A stretch of DNA of 54,943 nt from Nitriliruptoraceae bacterium (GCA_007121785.1 SKJX01000158.1:1-54943), one strand, 5' to 3'; shown: positions 7,954 through 16,825, counted from the first letter of the stretch. The notes: generated from the sequence alone by a model not told the origin. Made by a program: numbers and translations.

Positions 7954-9177
7954 TCACCGCCAGACGTCGGCGTACCAGGGGCGGGGGTCGACCGGCGGCC
8001 CTGGCGGGGTGAAATGCTCGGCGGCGTCGGGCGTCAGGTCCAGGGTGAACACGTAGCCGTCCCCGGCCGGGAAGCGAACGTCCAGGTCGGGCCGGCGCTG
8101 GAAGCCCACCCGCTCGTACAGCCGGTGCGCCCGATCCATCCACGCCATCGACACGATCAGGATCCGCCGGCAGCCGAGCTCCCCGGCCCGCCGCACGCAG
8201 GCGTCGACCAGCGCACGGCCGACGCCCGCGCCTTCGGCCGCCGGGTCCACGGCCAGCACCCGGAACATCGCGTCTCCGTCCGGTTCCGCGCGCCCCTCCC
8301 AGCCCTGATCGTGCGGGAGGACGAAGGTGACCGTGCCGACGACCCGTCCCTCCACCTCGGCGACCAGCACCGAGGTGGATCCCTCGATCCGAGTGGTCGG
8401 GTCCTGGAGCTCGTGGCGGTAGTCGCCCTCGATGTCGCCGTAGGCGTCGTAGCCGGCCAGGGTGATCTCGCCGACACGAGACGCCTCGTGGCGGCGCATG
8501 CCGCGGACACGGACCCGTGGGGGACCGGCCGACCGGGCCGAGGCAACCAGGACACGGTGCTCGAGGTGCGTAGGTGGTTCCTCGGGGATGCGATCCGGGT
8601 CACCGGCGTAGCGGGTGAGCAGGTCGCGGACCGCGTCCGGATCCTCCCCGTCGAAGCCGAACGCGGAGGCGAGCACCTCGACGTCGAACCTGCGGTCGGC
8701 GAACCAATCGGGATCCTCGCCACCGCTGGCGACACCCAGCTGGGTGAGCTCGTCGTCGCCGGCGTTGTTGACGATCACGATCGGGCCGCCGGGTCGGACG
8801 ACGCGGTGGAGCTCCGCCAGCCCACGTGAGGGATCGATCACGCTCGGGAAGAAGTACGCCCAGGTGGCGTAGGCCGCGTCGACCGCACCGTCGGCCAGGG
8901 GCAGCGCACCGGCGTCACCGCGGAGCCAGGTGACCGCCGGGTGGGAGGCGGCCCGCTCAGCCATGCCTGCGGCGGGCTCGACCGCCAGGATCCATCGGCC
9001 GTCGCCGGCGAGGTGGCCGGCGGTCCACCCGTCGCCCGCGCCGACGTCCAGCACCGAACCGGTCCGGGGCAGCAGCTGGTCGAGCCGGGCGAGGACCCGA
9101 CCGGGGCGATCCATCGCGCGCCGCTCGAGCGCGGAACGTTCGGGTTCGGCCGTGCCGTAGAAGGGCAGGACGGCCAC
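7954..9177 (-). CDS. class I methyltransferase fused to GNAT acetyltransferase
   Basis: A 407-residue two-domain protein. Residues about 1-200 are a SAM-dependent methyltransferase of the Methyltransf_11 type with motif I VLDVGAGDGWTAG and the later segments GDAGALPLADGAVD and LHRVVRPGG. Residues about 225-390 are a GNAT domain with VLAVDPAAEGAGVGRALVD as the acetyl-CoA loop and a C-terminal HRLYERVGF. Each half looks complete, so it could carry out two modifications on one substrate. The substrate is unknown. A strong aggagg lies five bases before the GTG start, and TACCCT at 9212-9217 (minus strand) is a likely -10. Confidence 0.88.
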   Translation of the reverse strand: MAVLPFYGTAEPERSALERRAMDRPGRVLARLDQLLPRTGSVLDVGAGDGWTAGHLAGDGRWILAVEPAAGMAERAASHPAVTWLRGDAGALPLADGAVDAAYATWAYFFPSVIDPSRGLAELHRVVRPGGPIVIVNNAGDDELTQLGVASGGEDPDWFADRRFDVEVLASAFGFDGEDPDAVRDLLTRYAGDPDRIPEEPPTHLEHRVLVASARSAGPPRVRVRGMRRHEASRVGEITLAGYDAYGDIEGDYRHELQDPTTRIEGSTSVLVAEVEGRVVGTVTFVLPHDQGWEGRAEPDGDAMFRVLAVDPAAEGAGVGRALVDACVRRAGELGCRRILIVSMAWMDRAHRLYERVGFQRRPDLDVRFPAGDGYVFTLDLTPDAAEHFTPPGPPVDPRPWYADVWR

Positions 9178-9337
9178 GACGACCTCCTGCGTGGACGTTG
9201 ACGAGGCGGTGAGGGTAGGACGTCGATGGTGTCCCAGCCGGTGGCCTCCCGCTGGTGGTCGATTCGAGCGGTCCGTCCGACGTGGAAGGCCAGGGGCGCG
9301 GGGAGCGTCAGCGTGACCGACGGGGCAGCGACCCCGC

Positions 9338-10567
9338 TCAGAGCCCCAGGGTCTTGGCGATGGTGCCGCGCATGATCTGGTCGGTGCCGCCGCCGATCGG
9401 GCCCAGGCGGGTGTCCCGCCAGACGCGCTGGATCGGGTACTCCATCATGTAGCCGGCGCCGCCGTGCACCTGCAGGCACTCGTCCGCCACCTCGAACGCG
9501 AGGCGCTGGGTGGCGAGCTTCGCCATGGCGACCGTGCGGACGACCTCCGTGGGGTCGACCGCGTCGGCGCGTTCGGCCTGGGCGACGACCAGGCGCAGCG
9601 CCTGGTAGGTGAGGGCACGGCCGGTCGCGATGTTCGCCCGGCAGTCGGCGAACCGGTGCTTCCAGACCTGGAAGCGGGCGATGGGTCGACCGAACGCTTC
9701 GCGTTGCTGGGCGTAGGCGATCCCGAGCTCGAGGGTGCGCTCCGCGCTGGCGACCGCGCCCAGGGACATGGCCAGCCGCTCCCAGGCGAACGCGGCCATG
9801 ACGTGGCCGAAGCCGGCCCCGATGTCGCCCAGCCGACGGCCGTCGTCGAGCCGCACGCCGTCGAAGGTCAGCTCACCGGTGTACGAGGTCCGCCACCCCA
9901 ACATGGGCAGGCGTCGACGCTCGAAGCCGTCCGCGTCCGCGGACACCAGGAACAGCGTCAACCTGGCGTGCGGATCGTCGCCGGGAGCGCCATCGTCGGG
10001 TGACACCATCGCGGCGACCACGACGTCGTCGCAGCGGGCCCCGTTGGTGATGAACACCTTGGATCCGTCCAGGATCCAGCCGTCACCGTCGCGGCGAGCT
10101 CGCGTGGTGATGCCGGCGACGTCGGAGCCGGCGCCCGGCTCGGTGATCGCCAACGCACCGATCCGTGTGCCCGCGAGCAGCGGTGGCAGGAAGCGCTCGC
10201 GCTGCGCCTCGGTCCCGGCCGCGTCGATGTAGGTGGCCGCCAGGTCGCTGGTCGCGCCGAGGTCCGCGGCGACCCCGCCGCACAGCGCACGCGCCAGCTC
10301 CTCGATCCAGACCGCCTGCGCGAGCCGATCCGGGCCCGACCCGCCCACGTCCGGCGCGAAACCCAACCCGAGGAACCCGGCGTCGCCGACCCGCTCGAAC
10401 AGTTCCCGTGGGACCTGCTCGTCGCGTTCCCACGCCTCGACGTTGGGGACGATCTCGCGGTCGACGAACGCCCGGGCCGACGCTCGCAGTTGGTCGTGCT
10501 CCTCACCGAACAGCGGGAGCGTCGGCCCGTCTGCGGTGGTCGTGGGGGAGAGGTCGAGGTCGCTCAC
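9338..10567 (-). CDS. acyl-CoA dehydrogenase
   Basis: A 409-residue FAD acyl-CoA dehydrogenase that introduces the alpha-beta double bond in acyl-CoA oxidation. Typical segments are ITEPGAGSDVAGITTRA, DGWILDGSKVFITNGA, and the C-terminal LQVHGGAGYMMEYPIQRVWRDTR. I start it at GTG 10567, seven bases after gagga; the open frame extends further but the upstream residues are not ACAD-like. It lies directly downstream of a second ACAD on the same strand, so the two are probably co-expressed and may act on related substrates or as a hetero-oligomer, as in some actinobacterial FadE pairs. The acyl specificity is not readable. Confidence 0.93.
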   Translation of the reverse strand: MSDLDLSPTTTADGPTLPLFGEEHDQLRASARAFVDREIVPNVEAWERDEQVPRELFERVGDAGFLGLGFAPDVGGSGPDRLAQAVWIEELARALCGGVAADLGATSDLAATYIDAAGTEAQRERFLPPLLAGTRIGALAITEPGAGSDVAGITTRARRDGDGWILDGSKVFITNGARCDDVVVAAMVSPDDGAPGDDPHARLTLFLVSADADGFERRRLPMLGWRTSYTGELTFDGVRLDDGRRLGDIGAGFGHVMAAFAWERLAMSLGAVASAERTLELGIAYAQQREAFGRPIARFQVWKHRFADCRANIATGRALTYQALRLVVAQAERADAVDPTEVVRTVAMAKLATQRLAFEVADECLQVHGGAGYMMEYPIQRVWRDTRLGPIGGGTDQIMRGTIAKTLGL

Positions 10568-10625
10568 GGCCGGGTCCTCATCGTCGGTTCGTCCGGGTGT
10601 CGGGGATCGGTCTCCCTGGCGCGGC

Positions 10626-11780
10626 TCACAGACCGAGGTGCTTGGCGATGATCTCGCGTTGCACCTCGTCGGCCCCACCGCCGATGCGGCTGAGCCGGGC
10701 GTCCCGCCAACTGCGCTCGACGTCGAACTCCGCGCTGTAGCCGTAGCCGCCGTGCATCTGCAGGGCGGTATCGGCCGCGTCGAAGGAGAGCTGGGCGGCC
10801 ATCAGCTTGGCCGTGGCGATGCGTTCGGTGTCGTAGCGACCCTGGTTCCAGGCATCGCAGGCCTCGTAGACCAGCGCGCGGACCGAGGCGATCCGCGTCG
10901 CCAGGTCGGCCAGCGTGTGCTTGGTGACCTGGAAGTCCGCGACCGTCCGACCGAACGCCTCGCGGCCCTGGACGTAGGCCAGCGCGCCGTCCAACGCGAG
11001 CTGCGCGGAGGCCACCCCACCGATCGCGCCGATCAGCCGCTCGCCCTGGAGCTGCCACATGATCTGTTTGAAGCCGTGGTGCAGTTCCCCGAGCAGTGCC
11101 TCACCGGGGACCCGGACCCCGTCGAGGTGGATCAGGGCGGTGTCGGATGCGCGCATGCCCACCTTGTCGAGCTTCTCGGCGACCTCGAACCCGGGCAGGT
11201 CGGCGTCCACGAGGAACAGCGAGAGGCCGCCCCACGGATCGTCCCGGTCGGCCTCCGCGGTGCGGACGACCATCGTGACGAAGTCCGCCCGGACCCCGTT
11301 GGTGATGTACACCTTGGCGCCGTCGATGACCCAGCCGTCCCCGTCCGGGCGGGCGCGGGTGCGGATGGCGCGCACATCCGAGCCGGCGTCGGGCTCGCTG
11401 ATACCGATCGAGGCGACCTTCTCACCCCGCATCGCCGGGGCGAGGTAGTCGCGCTTCTGCTGCTCGGTGCCGAACTTCAGGATCGGCGGCGTCGCCATGT
11501 CGGTCTGGACCCCGATCGCCATCGGCAGCGAACCGGATCCGCACCGTGGCAGCTCCTCCGCGAGCACCACGGTCGACCAGTAGTCACCTCCCTGACCGCC
11601 CCATCCGGTTGGCACGCTCAGCCCGAGCAGGCCGAGTTCGCCCATCCGTGGCCACACCCAGTCGGCGATCCAGCCGGCGTCCTCCCACTCGCGGGCGTGG
11701 GGAGCGAGTTCGCCCTCTACGAAGGCCCGGATCGACGCGCGGAGCAGCTCGTGCTGTTCGGTGAACGGTGAGGTCCGCAC
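10626..11780 (-). CDS. acyl-CoA dehydrogenase
   Basis: A 384-residue acyl-CoA dehydrogenase, the usual family length. It contains ISEPDAGSDVRAIRTRA, DGWVIDGAKVYITNGV, ALTYVQ-type helices and the terminal signature LQMHGGYGYSAEFDVERSWRDAR followed by KHLGL. It is the first gene of a two-ACAD pair. A minus-strand TACCGT at 11835-11840 and a gaggag ribosome site give a leader of about 48 bases before the GTG start. It is more closely similar in its C-terminal signature to short/medium-chain enzymes, but substrate assignment needs structure or genetics. Confidence 0.93.
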   Translation of the reverse strand: MRTSPFTEQHELLRASIRAFVEGELAPHAREWEDAGWIADWVWPRMGELGLLGLSVPTGWGGQGGDYWSTVVLAEELPRCGSGSLPMAIGVQTDMATPPILKFGTEQQKRDYLAPAMRGEKVASIGISEPDAGSDVRAIRTRARPDGDGWVIDGAKVYITNGVRADFVTMVVRTAEADRDDPWGGLSLFLVDADLPGFEVAEKLDKVGMRASDTALIHLDGVRVPGEALLGELHHGFKQIMWQLQGERLIGAIGGVASAQLALDGALAYVQGREAFGRTVADFQVTKHTLADLATRIASVRALVYEACDAWNQGRYDTERIATAKLMAAQLSFDAADTALQMHGGYGYSAEFDVERSWRDARLSRIGGGADEVQREIIAKHLGL

Positions 11781-11876
11781 GTCTCGCTCCTCGGCCGGCG
11801 TGGCGCTCGGTGTGCGCGCTCTGGTCGAGGTGGAACGGTATCGCGTGATCCGTTCCGCGCGGTGGTCGCGTCCGGC

Positions 11877-12287
11877 TCAGCCGGCGACGTCCGGTCCGGC
11901 GTCGGTGAGATCGATGCGCACCAGCACACGCCGCTCGGAGGTCATCGCGGCCCGGTACTCCTCCCAGTCGGGGTGCTCGCCGTTGATCCGACGGAAGTAG
12001 TCCTCGAGCTCGTCCATCGCCTCCGGCAGATGCAACACCTCCGCGGTGCCGTCCACGCGGACCCAGCCGCCGTAGAAGGCGTCGGTGAACACGCACAGAG
12101 AGGTGCGGGGATCGCGGTCGAGGTTGGTGACCTTCACCGAGGTCTCGCGGGTCGAGACCATCGCATGACCTTCGTCATCGACGGTCACCGCGACCGGGGA
12201 CAGCTGCGGTGAGCCGTCCTCCCGGTAGGTGTGCATGACGGCTTGATGGTGTTCTGCGAGGAAACGACGGGCGTCGTCGAGGTCCAC
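11877..12287 (-). CDS. PPOX-class flavin/F420-dependent reductase-like protein
   Basis: A 136-residue split beta-barrel protein of the pyridoxamine-phosphate-oxidase-like superfamily, closest in layout to the actinobacterial F420-binding Rv1155/Rv2607-type TIGR03618 group. It shows the N-terminal helix then QAVMHTYREDGSPQLSPVAV, the SVKVTNLDRDPRTSLCV strand-loop that contacts the cofactor, and WVRVDGTAEV. Such proteins reduce quinones, coumarins or heme-type substrates using F420H2, or bind FMN. It sits between an ACAD and a Lon-N gene on the same strand. Cofactor choice is inference from the subgroup. Confidence 0.85.
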   Translation of the reverse strand: MDLDDARRFLAEHHQAVMHTYREDGSPQLSPVAVTVDDEGHAMVSTRETSVKVTNLDRDPRTSLCVFTDAFYGGWVRVDGTAEVLHLPEAMDELEDYFRRINGEHPDWEEYRAAMTSERRVLVRIDLTDAGPDVAG

Positions 12288-12310
12288 GGGGTTCCTCCGT
12301 CTTCGACGGG

Positions 12311-12931
12311 TCAGAGGTCGTCGGCCAGGCGGAAGCGCAGTGACTCCTCCAGGCCGAAGAGGAGCCCTTCGAGCAGATCGAGACGGTCAGCGCATCGATC
12401 GGTCGCCAGGACCCGTTGGGCGTCGTAGCTGTTGAGTGGTGCCATGACGGCGGCTTGCCAGCAGGCGACCTCGGCGTCCTCGGCGAGTTCGAAGTCGGGT
12501 GGCACCCCATCCTCGCCGAGTCGGTCCTGCAACGCGAGGACCCGACGGACCAGCGGGATCAGCTCCTGCCAGCGTGGGGCGACGTCGTCGTCGCAGTGCT
12601 CGTCCTCGAGCGTCTCGACGTGGGCACGAGGATAGGGCGCGTCCGGCAGCCAGTCCTCCACACGGAAGCGGCTGGTACCGATCGCGATCGTCAGCCAGCG
12701 TCCGTCATCGAACTCGTCGGCCCGCAGGATGCGTGCGATCGTGCCGACGTCGGTGCGCAGATCGCCGCCCCCGACCTCGTGGCCGCGCGAGATCAGGACC
12801 ACACCGAACTCGCGGTCGTCCCCGAGCACGTCGTGCATCAGCGAGCGGTACCGGGGTTCGAAGACGTGCAACGGCAGCACCATGTGAGGGAAAAGGACCG
12901 TTCCGAGTGGGAACATCGGTAGTTCGCGCAC
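12311..12931 (-). CDS. stand-alone Lon N-terminal (LON substrate-binding) domain protein
   Basis: A 206-residue protein with the LON N-domain and no ATPase or protease part. The start reads RELPMFPLGTVLFPHMVLPL, and FEPRYRSLMHDVLG, FGVVLISRG and GTIARIL are all family signatures. I place the start at GTG 12931, just before the conserved opening; the frame upstream is not coding-like. The C-terminal half is the helical LON bundle with acidic surface. Free LON proteins are common in actinobacteria and of uncertain role, perhaps substrate recruitment. It is divergent from the pterin dehydratase gene. Confidence 0.88.
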   Translation of the reverse strand: MRELPMFPLGTVLFPHMVLPLHVFEPRYRSLMHDVLGDDREFGVVLISRGHEVGGGDLRTDVGTIARILRADEFDDGRWLTIAIGTSRFRVEDWLPDAPYPRAHVETLEDEHCDDDVAPRWQELIPLVRRVLALQDRLGEDGVPPDFELAEDAEVACWQAAVMAPLNSYDAQRVLATDRCADRLDLLEGLLFGLEESLRFRLADDL

Positions 12932-13106
12932 ACTGGCCTCATCGTTCGTTCGTCGCTCGGACTCGGGTCGACGTGGCGTCCTCGACGGGCCACCCTCGTG
13001 CTTCGCGACCGGGCGCCTGGCGGGTCGGGCCTGCCTGCCGGTGCGCACGGTGCGATGGTCGTGACCGAAGCGAGCCCTGGCCAACCGAGCGAGGAGTATC
13101 CCAGCC

Positions 13107-13388
13107 ATGAGCATCCTGGACGAGTCCACCATCAACGACGCGCTGACCGACCTCCCGGGATGGCAGCTCGACGGCGAGCGCATCGCACGCGAGTACCGGT
13201 TCGACGGCTTCCGGGAGGCGATCGCGTTCATCAACCGCATCGCGGACGCGGCCGATGCGGCCGACCATCACCCGGAGCTGACCAACGTGTACTCGACGGT
13301 CACGGTGGCGTTGACCACCCACGACGCCGGAGGGGTCACCGACAAGGACCTCGAGCTCGCGCGCGAGATCGAGGCCGCGGCGCGGTAG
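13107..13388 (+). CDS. 4a-hydroxytetrahydrobiopterin dehydratase
   Basis: A 93-residue pterin-4a-carbinolamine dehydratase (PhhB/PCD/DCoH family). The active-site motif DHHPEL, preceded by AFINRIADAADAA, and the terminal LTTHDAGGVTDKDLELA are intact. The enzyme dehydrates 4a-hydroxytetrahydropterin, recycling the cofactor of aromatic amino acid hydroxylases; in organisms without those it can serve molybdopterin-related functions. A full-length family member with an aggag ribosome site ten bases before the ATG. The SDR gene follows after 57 bases with its own promoter. Confidence 0.93.
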   Translation: MSILDESTINDALTDLPGWQLDGERIAREYRFDGFREAIAFINRIADAADAADHHPELTNVYSTVTVALTTHDAGGVTDKDLELAREIEAAAR

Positions 13389-13445
13389 CGGTCCGCGCGA
13401 GCACCGCCGCTATGGTCCGCTCTCGACCGCGACGAGGGAGGCACG

Positions 13446-14207
13446 GTGGAGGTTCGGGTCGATGGCAAGGTGGCGCTCGTGACCGGTGCCAGCCGGGGCA
13501 TCGGGGAGGCCATCGTCAGCCAGCTGTTGGACGCCGGCGCCGCCGGGGTCGTGATCACCGGACGCAAGGCCGACACCCTCGAGCCGCTCTCCGAGCGGCT
13601 CGGGGATCGTGTCGTGCCGGTCGTCGGCAACGCCTCCGACGAGGCACACGTGGAGGCGGCGGTCGCGACCGCCGTCGAGCGGTTCGGCTCCTGCGACCTG
13701 CTCGCGCTGAACGCCGGGACGAACCCGGCTGGTGGCGCCCTCACGGACGTGGAGATGTCCGCGGTCGACAAGACCTGGGAGGTCAACCTGCGGGCCCCCC
13801 TGCTCTGGGTCCGGCACGCGTGGCACGCGTCGATGCACGAGCGGGGAGGAGCGATCGTGGGTATAGGCTCGGTCGGCGGCCTGGGACCGAGCCCAGTCAT
13901 CGGCGCCTACAACGTCTCCAAGGCGGCGTTGCACCACCTGGTCCGCCAGCTCGCACACGAGCTCGCGCCCGGAGTCCGCGTCAACGCCGTCGCCGCTGCG
14001 ATCGTGCGTACCCGGCTCTCGGAGCTGCTCTGGACCAGCGACGAGCAGGCGGTCGCGGCCATGCACCCGCTCCAGCGCCTCGGTGAGCCCGAGGACGTCG
14101 CGCGGGCGGTCACCTTCCTCCTCTCCGACCAGGCGTCGTGGATCACCGGGGCGATCCTGCCGGTCGATGGTGGGGCGTCCGGCGCCTCGGCCAGCCTCCC
14201 GGGCTGA
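13446..14207 (+). CDS. short-chain dehydrogenase/reductase, FabG-like
   Basis: A 253-residue classical SDR. The NAD(P) motif is TGASRGIGEA (about residue 15), the NAG motif is LNAGTNPAG, the catalytic Ser lies in GIGSVGG, and the YxxxK is Y-N-V-S-K. The C-terminal LLSDQASWITGAILPVDGGAS is typical of FabG-type reductases. A -10 TATGGT at 13411-13416 and gagggagg ahead of the GTG give it its own transcript. Substrate is unknown; a 3-oxoacyl reductase in the same fatty-acid catabolic context is plausible. Confidence 0.92.
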   Translation: MEVRVDGKVALVTGASRGIGEAIVSQLLDAGAAGVVITGRKADTLEPLSERLGDRVVPVVGNASDEAHVEAAVATAVERFGSCDLLALNAGTNPAGGALTDVEMSAVDKTWEVNLRAPLLWVRHAWHASMHERGGAIVGIGSVGGLGPSPVIGAYNVSKAALHHLVRQLAHELAPGVRVNAVAAAIVRTRLSELLWTSDEQAVAAMHPLQRLGEPEDVARAVTFLLSDQASWITGAILPVDGGASGASASLPG

Positions 14208-14256
14208 CGGCAGCTGTCGACGGCCCCGGCTTCTCCGTCGCTTGGGCGTGCGACCG

Positions 14257-15072
14257 TCAGGGGGTGGGTGTGACCTCGACGGCGCCGGCCGGCGGCGTCG
14301 TCCGGCAGCCGTGCCGTTCGCCGACCGCCTCGAGACCTCGGAGATCGCCGTCGCCGAGGATCACGGGCCCCTCGCCGGGGTAGGTGTACATCAGCTGGTC
14401 AGGATCGTCGACGTGCGCCAGGCCGAGTAGGTGCGCCAGTTCGTGGAGGATCGTCGCTCGCCAGGATGAGCTCCGGTCGGCGCTGCCGCACTCCAGGTCG
14501 TCGCGGTCGACGTTGAAGACGACCTGGCCGCTGACGTACGTGCGGTCACCCTCGGTGCCGACCGCGACGGGCACCGCGACTCCGCGATCGATGTCGCGCA
14601 GCGGCAGCCCCGCTTCCCCAGGTTCGGCCCAGGCGATGAGCACCGGCGCCCATCGCTCGCCGTAGCGCTCCGGTTGGTACGGCAGCCGCGAGCCGCTGGG
14701 CCGCTCGTCGGTCGTGCCGACGATCTCCAGGTCGAGCCCGCTCGCGCGCCCGAGCGTGTCGATGGCGGCGTCCAGGTCGGCGCGGGTCCCGTCCGGCCAC
14801 CCGTCGGGGGCGAGCACCAGTTCGATCGGCTCGCACGGGTCCCAGCGGACCGGCACCCCGTCGTCGTTGCGTTCCCACACGGCGTAGCCGTCCTGTGCGG
14901 CGGCTGGGTAGCTGACGCGCCCGTTGGTGGCGCCGTTGCCCACGCCGTCGTCCGCGGCGCCGTCGAGGATCCAAAGCCAGCCGCCCAGGAGCGCCAGCGC
15001 GCCCGTCAGCAGCAACGCCACGATGCCCAGCAGGAGCGGCCACCGCGACGATCGGGCTTCCACCTCGCTCAC
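14257..15072 (-). CDS. membrane-anchored matrixin-like zinc metalloprotease
   Basis: A 271-residue protein with an N-terminal membrane helix (about residues 13-37) and an outer domain ending in a full metzincin signature, HELAHLLGLAH at 210-220, followed by a Met-turn-like LMY at 228-230. That places it with the M10/matrixin-type peptidases. Upstream strands include VPVRWDPCEPIELVL and GQVVFNVDRDD, as in bacterial matrixin-like proteins. I start it at GTG 15072, six bases after ggaaggg, rather than at 15078. A minus-strand TACCGT at 15108-15113 is its likely -10. Substrates are unknown; all three zinc His residues and the Glu are present. Confidence 0.88.
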   Translation of the reverse strand: MSEVEARSSRWPLLLGIVALLLTGALALLGGWLWILDGAADDGVGNGATNGRVSYPAAAQDGYAVWERNDDGVPVRWDPCEPIELVLAPDGWPDGTRADLDAAIDTLGRASGLDLEIVGTTDERPSGSRLPYQPERYGERWAPVLIAWAEPGEAGLPLRDIDRGVAVPVAVGTEGDRTYVSGQVVFNVDRDDLECGSADRSSSWRATILHELAHLLGLAHVDDPDQLMYTYPGEGPVILGDGDLRGLEAVGERHGCRTTPPAGAVEVTPTP

Positions 15073-15194
15073 CGCCACCCCTTCCGTGCTGCCGGTGACG
15101 GACGGTGACGGTACCCATCGGCCATCGCCGGGCGGTCGGGCGACGGCCAGCTGACGCTGGCGGACCGATCGGGGCGTGGTCACGTCCGGGCCCG

Positions 15195-15225
15195 TAGGGT
15201 CCGTCCCGCGCCGCCCCAGGGGAGG
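15195..15225 (+). promoter_or_regulatory. -10 box and ribosome site of alpha/beta hydrolase gene
   Basis: TAGGGT at 15195-15200 would start transcription near 15207, so the coding start must be downstream of that. A ggggagg at 15219-15225 is the only strong ribosome site. It is 16 bases from the first GTG (15242) but 7 bases from an in-frame ATC at 15233. Confidence 0.4.
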
Positions 15226-15241
15226 TCCGAGCATCGCACCC

Positions 15242-16066
15242 GTGCCCGCCGTGCAGCACCTCGACGTCGCCGACGCCGAGGTGGCCGTGCTCGAGCTCGG
15301 CGACGCCGACGGCGCGCCGGTGGTGCTCCTCCCCGGGTTGAGCGACGGGCTCGCGCCGGTGACCGAGCCGGCGGCGCGACGGTCGTTCGCTGATGCCCCG
15401 GTGCCGCTGACCGGCTACCGAGGTCTGGTGCTGTCGCACCGGTCGCCGATCCACAACCGCCCGACCACCCGTGACCTGGCGCTTGACGCCGCCGGGGCGC
15501 TGGAGCGGCTCGTGGACCGGCCGGTGGTGTTGGTGTGCCACTCGATGGGCGGGATGGTCGCGCAGCACCTGGCCGTGGAGCGACCCGACCTGGTCGCCGG
15601 GCTGGTGCTCTCGGCCACCACCGCCGCTGCGGACACGCACCTGCAGGCGGTGCTTCGACGCTGGGAGCGGCTGGTCGCCACGGGTGACCACGTCGGGTTC
15701 GCCCGGGACGCGGTCGAGCGGTCGTTCACCGGCCAGGCTCGCGAGGACCGGATCGCGCTGCTCGGGGCGGCCCCGCCGGACCCACCCAGCCGGGCGCTCG
15801 TGGAACGCCACCTCGCCCTGTCCGCCGCCTGTGCCGCGCACGATGCGCGCGACCGGCTGTCCGGGGTGACGGTGCCGGCGCTGGTGCTCGCCGGCGATCG
15901 CGACGAGGTGGTGCTCCCGGGCAACAGCCGGGACCTGGCGGCCGGGTTACCGGACGTCGCGATGGAGTGGTTCCCCGGCCTCGGCCACGCCTTCCCGGAA
16001 CAGGCGGGGGAGCGGTTCGCCGCCCGGGTGCTGCGGTTCCTGCAGCAGGTCCTCCCGTCACCGTGA
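15242..16066 (+). CDS. alpha/beta-fold hydrolase
   Basis: A serine hydrolase of about 274 residues. The oxyanion strand is VVLLPGLSDG, the nucleophile elbow is CHSMGG, the acid is in LVLAGDRDEVV and the base His in GLGHAFPEQ, so the catalytic set is complete. The substrate is unknown; the family includes esterases and C-C hydrolases. The exact start is uncertain. GTG 15242 is the first conventional codon after the predicted promoter and ribosome site, but its spacing is long; an ATC codon at 15233 fits better, adding I-A-P. The SDR that follows has its own leaderless promoter. Confidence 0.9.
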   Translation: MPAVQHLDVADAEVAVLELGDADGAPVVLLPGLSDGLAPVTEPAARRSFADAPVPLTGYRGLVLSHRSPIHNRPTTRDLALDAAGALERLVDRPVVLVCHSMGGMVAQHLAVERPDLVAGLVLSATTAAADTHLQAVLRRWERLVATGDHVGFARDAVERSFTGQAREDRIALLGAAPPDPPSRALVERHLALSAACAAHDARDRLSGVTVPALVLAGDRDEVVLPGNSRDLAAGLPDVAMEWFPGLGHAFPEQAGERFAARVLRFLQQVLPSP

Positions 16067-16092
16067 CGGCGCCGCCCGCGGGTCCCTACGAT
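16063..16092 (+). promoter_or_regulatory. promoter of a leaderless SDR transcript
   Basis: GTGACG at 16063-16068 and TACGAT at 16087-16092 are separated by 18 bases. The ATG at 16100 follows the -10 by seven bases, so the mRNA probably begins at its start codon. The promoter overlaps the end of the hydrolase gene. Confidence 0.55.
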
Positions 16093-16099
16093 GTGCGCC

Positions 16100-16825
16100 A
16101 TGTCGAACCTGGTCATCGTCACCGGCGGCTCCAGCGGCATCGGGCGAGCGCTGCTCGCCAACGCCCCGGAGTCCAGCCACCGCATCGACGTCAGCCGCTC
16201 GGGCACCTCCGACGTCGTTGACGAACACGTCGCGGCCGACCTCAGCGATCCGTCGCAGTGGGCCGCGGTCGCCGCCACGCTCGCGGCCCGCATCGTCGAG
16301 CGGTCCTGGGACCGGATCACGGTCGTGCAGTCGGCCGGCACCCTCGAGCCGATCGGGTTCGTCGGGGAGGTCGACGCCGATGCCTACACGCGCAACGTGC
16401 TGCTCAACGCGGCGGCCGTCCAGGTGCTGGGACACCACGTCCTGGCTGCGCTGCGGCGGGTCGACACGCGAGCGGAGCTCGCCCTGGTCTCCTCCGGCGC
16501 GGCTGGCAACCCCTACCCGGGTTGGTCGTCGTACGGTGCCGCCAAAGCAGCCGTGGACCAGTGGGTGCGGACCGTCGGCGCGGAGCAGGAGCAGCGTGGT
16601 GGTGTGCGCGTGCTCTCGGTCGCGCCCGGTGTCGTCGCCACCCCGATGCAGGAGGCCATCCGCGCGACCGACGAGGCCGACTTCCCCAACGTGGCGAGGT
16701 TCCACCAACTCCACGAGGACGGGGAGCTCATCGCCCCCGACGTCGCCGCCCGGGCCTTCTGGGCGCTGCTCGATGACCGCTCGGTGCCCACCGGTTCGGT
16801 GACCGACCTGCGCGACCGGTACTGA
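16100..16825 (+). CDS. SDR-family reductase, YueD/sepiapterin-reductase-like
   Basis: A 241-residue SDR. VTGGSSGIGRALL is the cofactor motif, VQSAGTLEPIG the NAG-like segment, VSSGAAGNPYPGWSSYGAAKAA carries Ser, Tyr and Lys, and VAPGVVATPMQ is the PG motif. The layout resembles benzil reductase YueD and sepiapterin reductases rather than FabG. I choose ATG 16100 over ATG 16091 because the predicted transcript begins at 16100. Its stop codon abuts the stop of the convergent PBP gene with no base between, TGA on one strand directly followed by TCA. Confidence 0.9.
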   Translation: MSNLVIVTGGSSGIGRALLANAPESSHRIDVSRSGTSDVVDEHVAADLSDPSQWAAVAATLAARIVERSWDRITVVQSAGTLEPIGFVGEVDADAYTRNVLLNAAAVQVLGHHVLAALRRVDTRAELALVSSGAAGNPYPGWSSYGAAKAAVDQWVRTVGAEQEQRGGVRVLSVAPGVVATPMQEAIRATDEADFPNVARFHQLHEDGELIAPDVAARAFWALLDDRSVPTGSVTDLRDRY

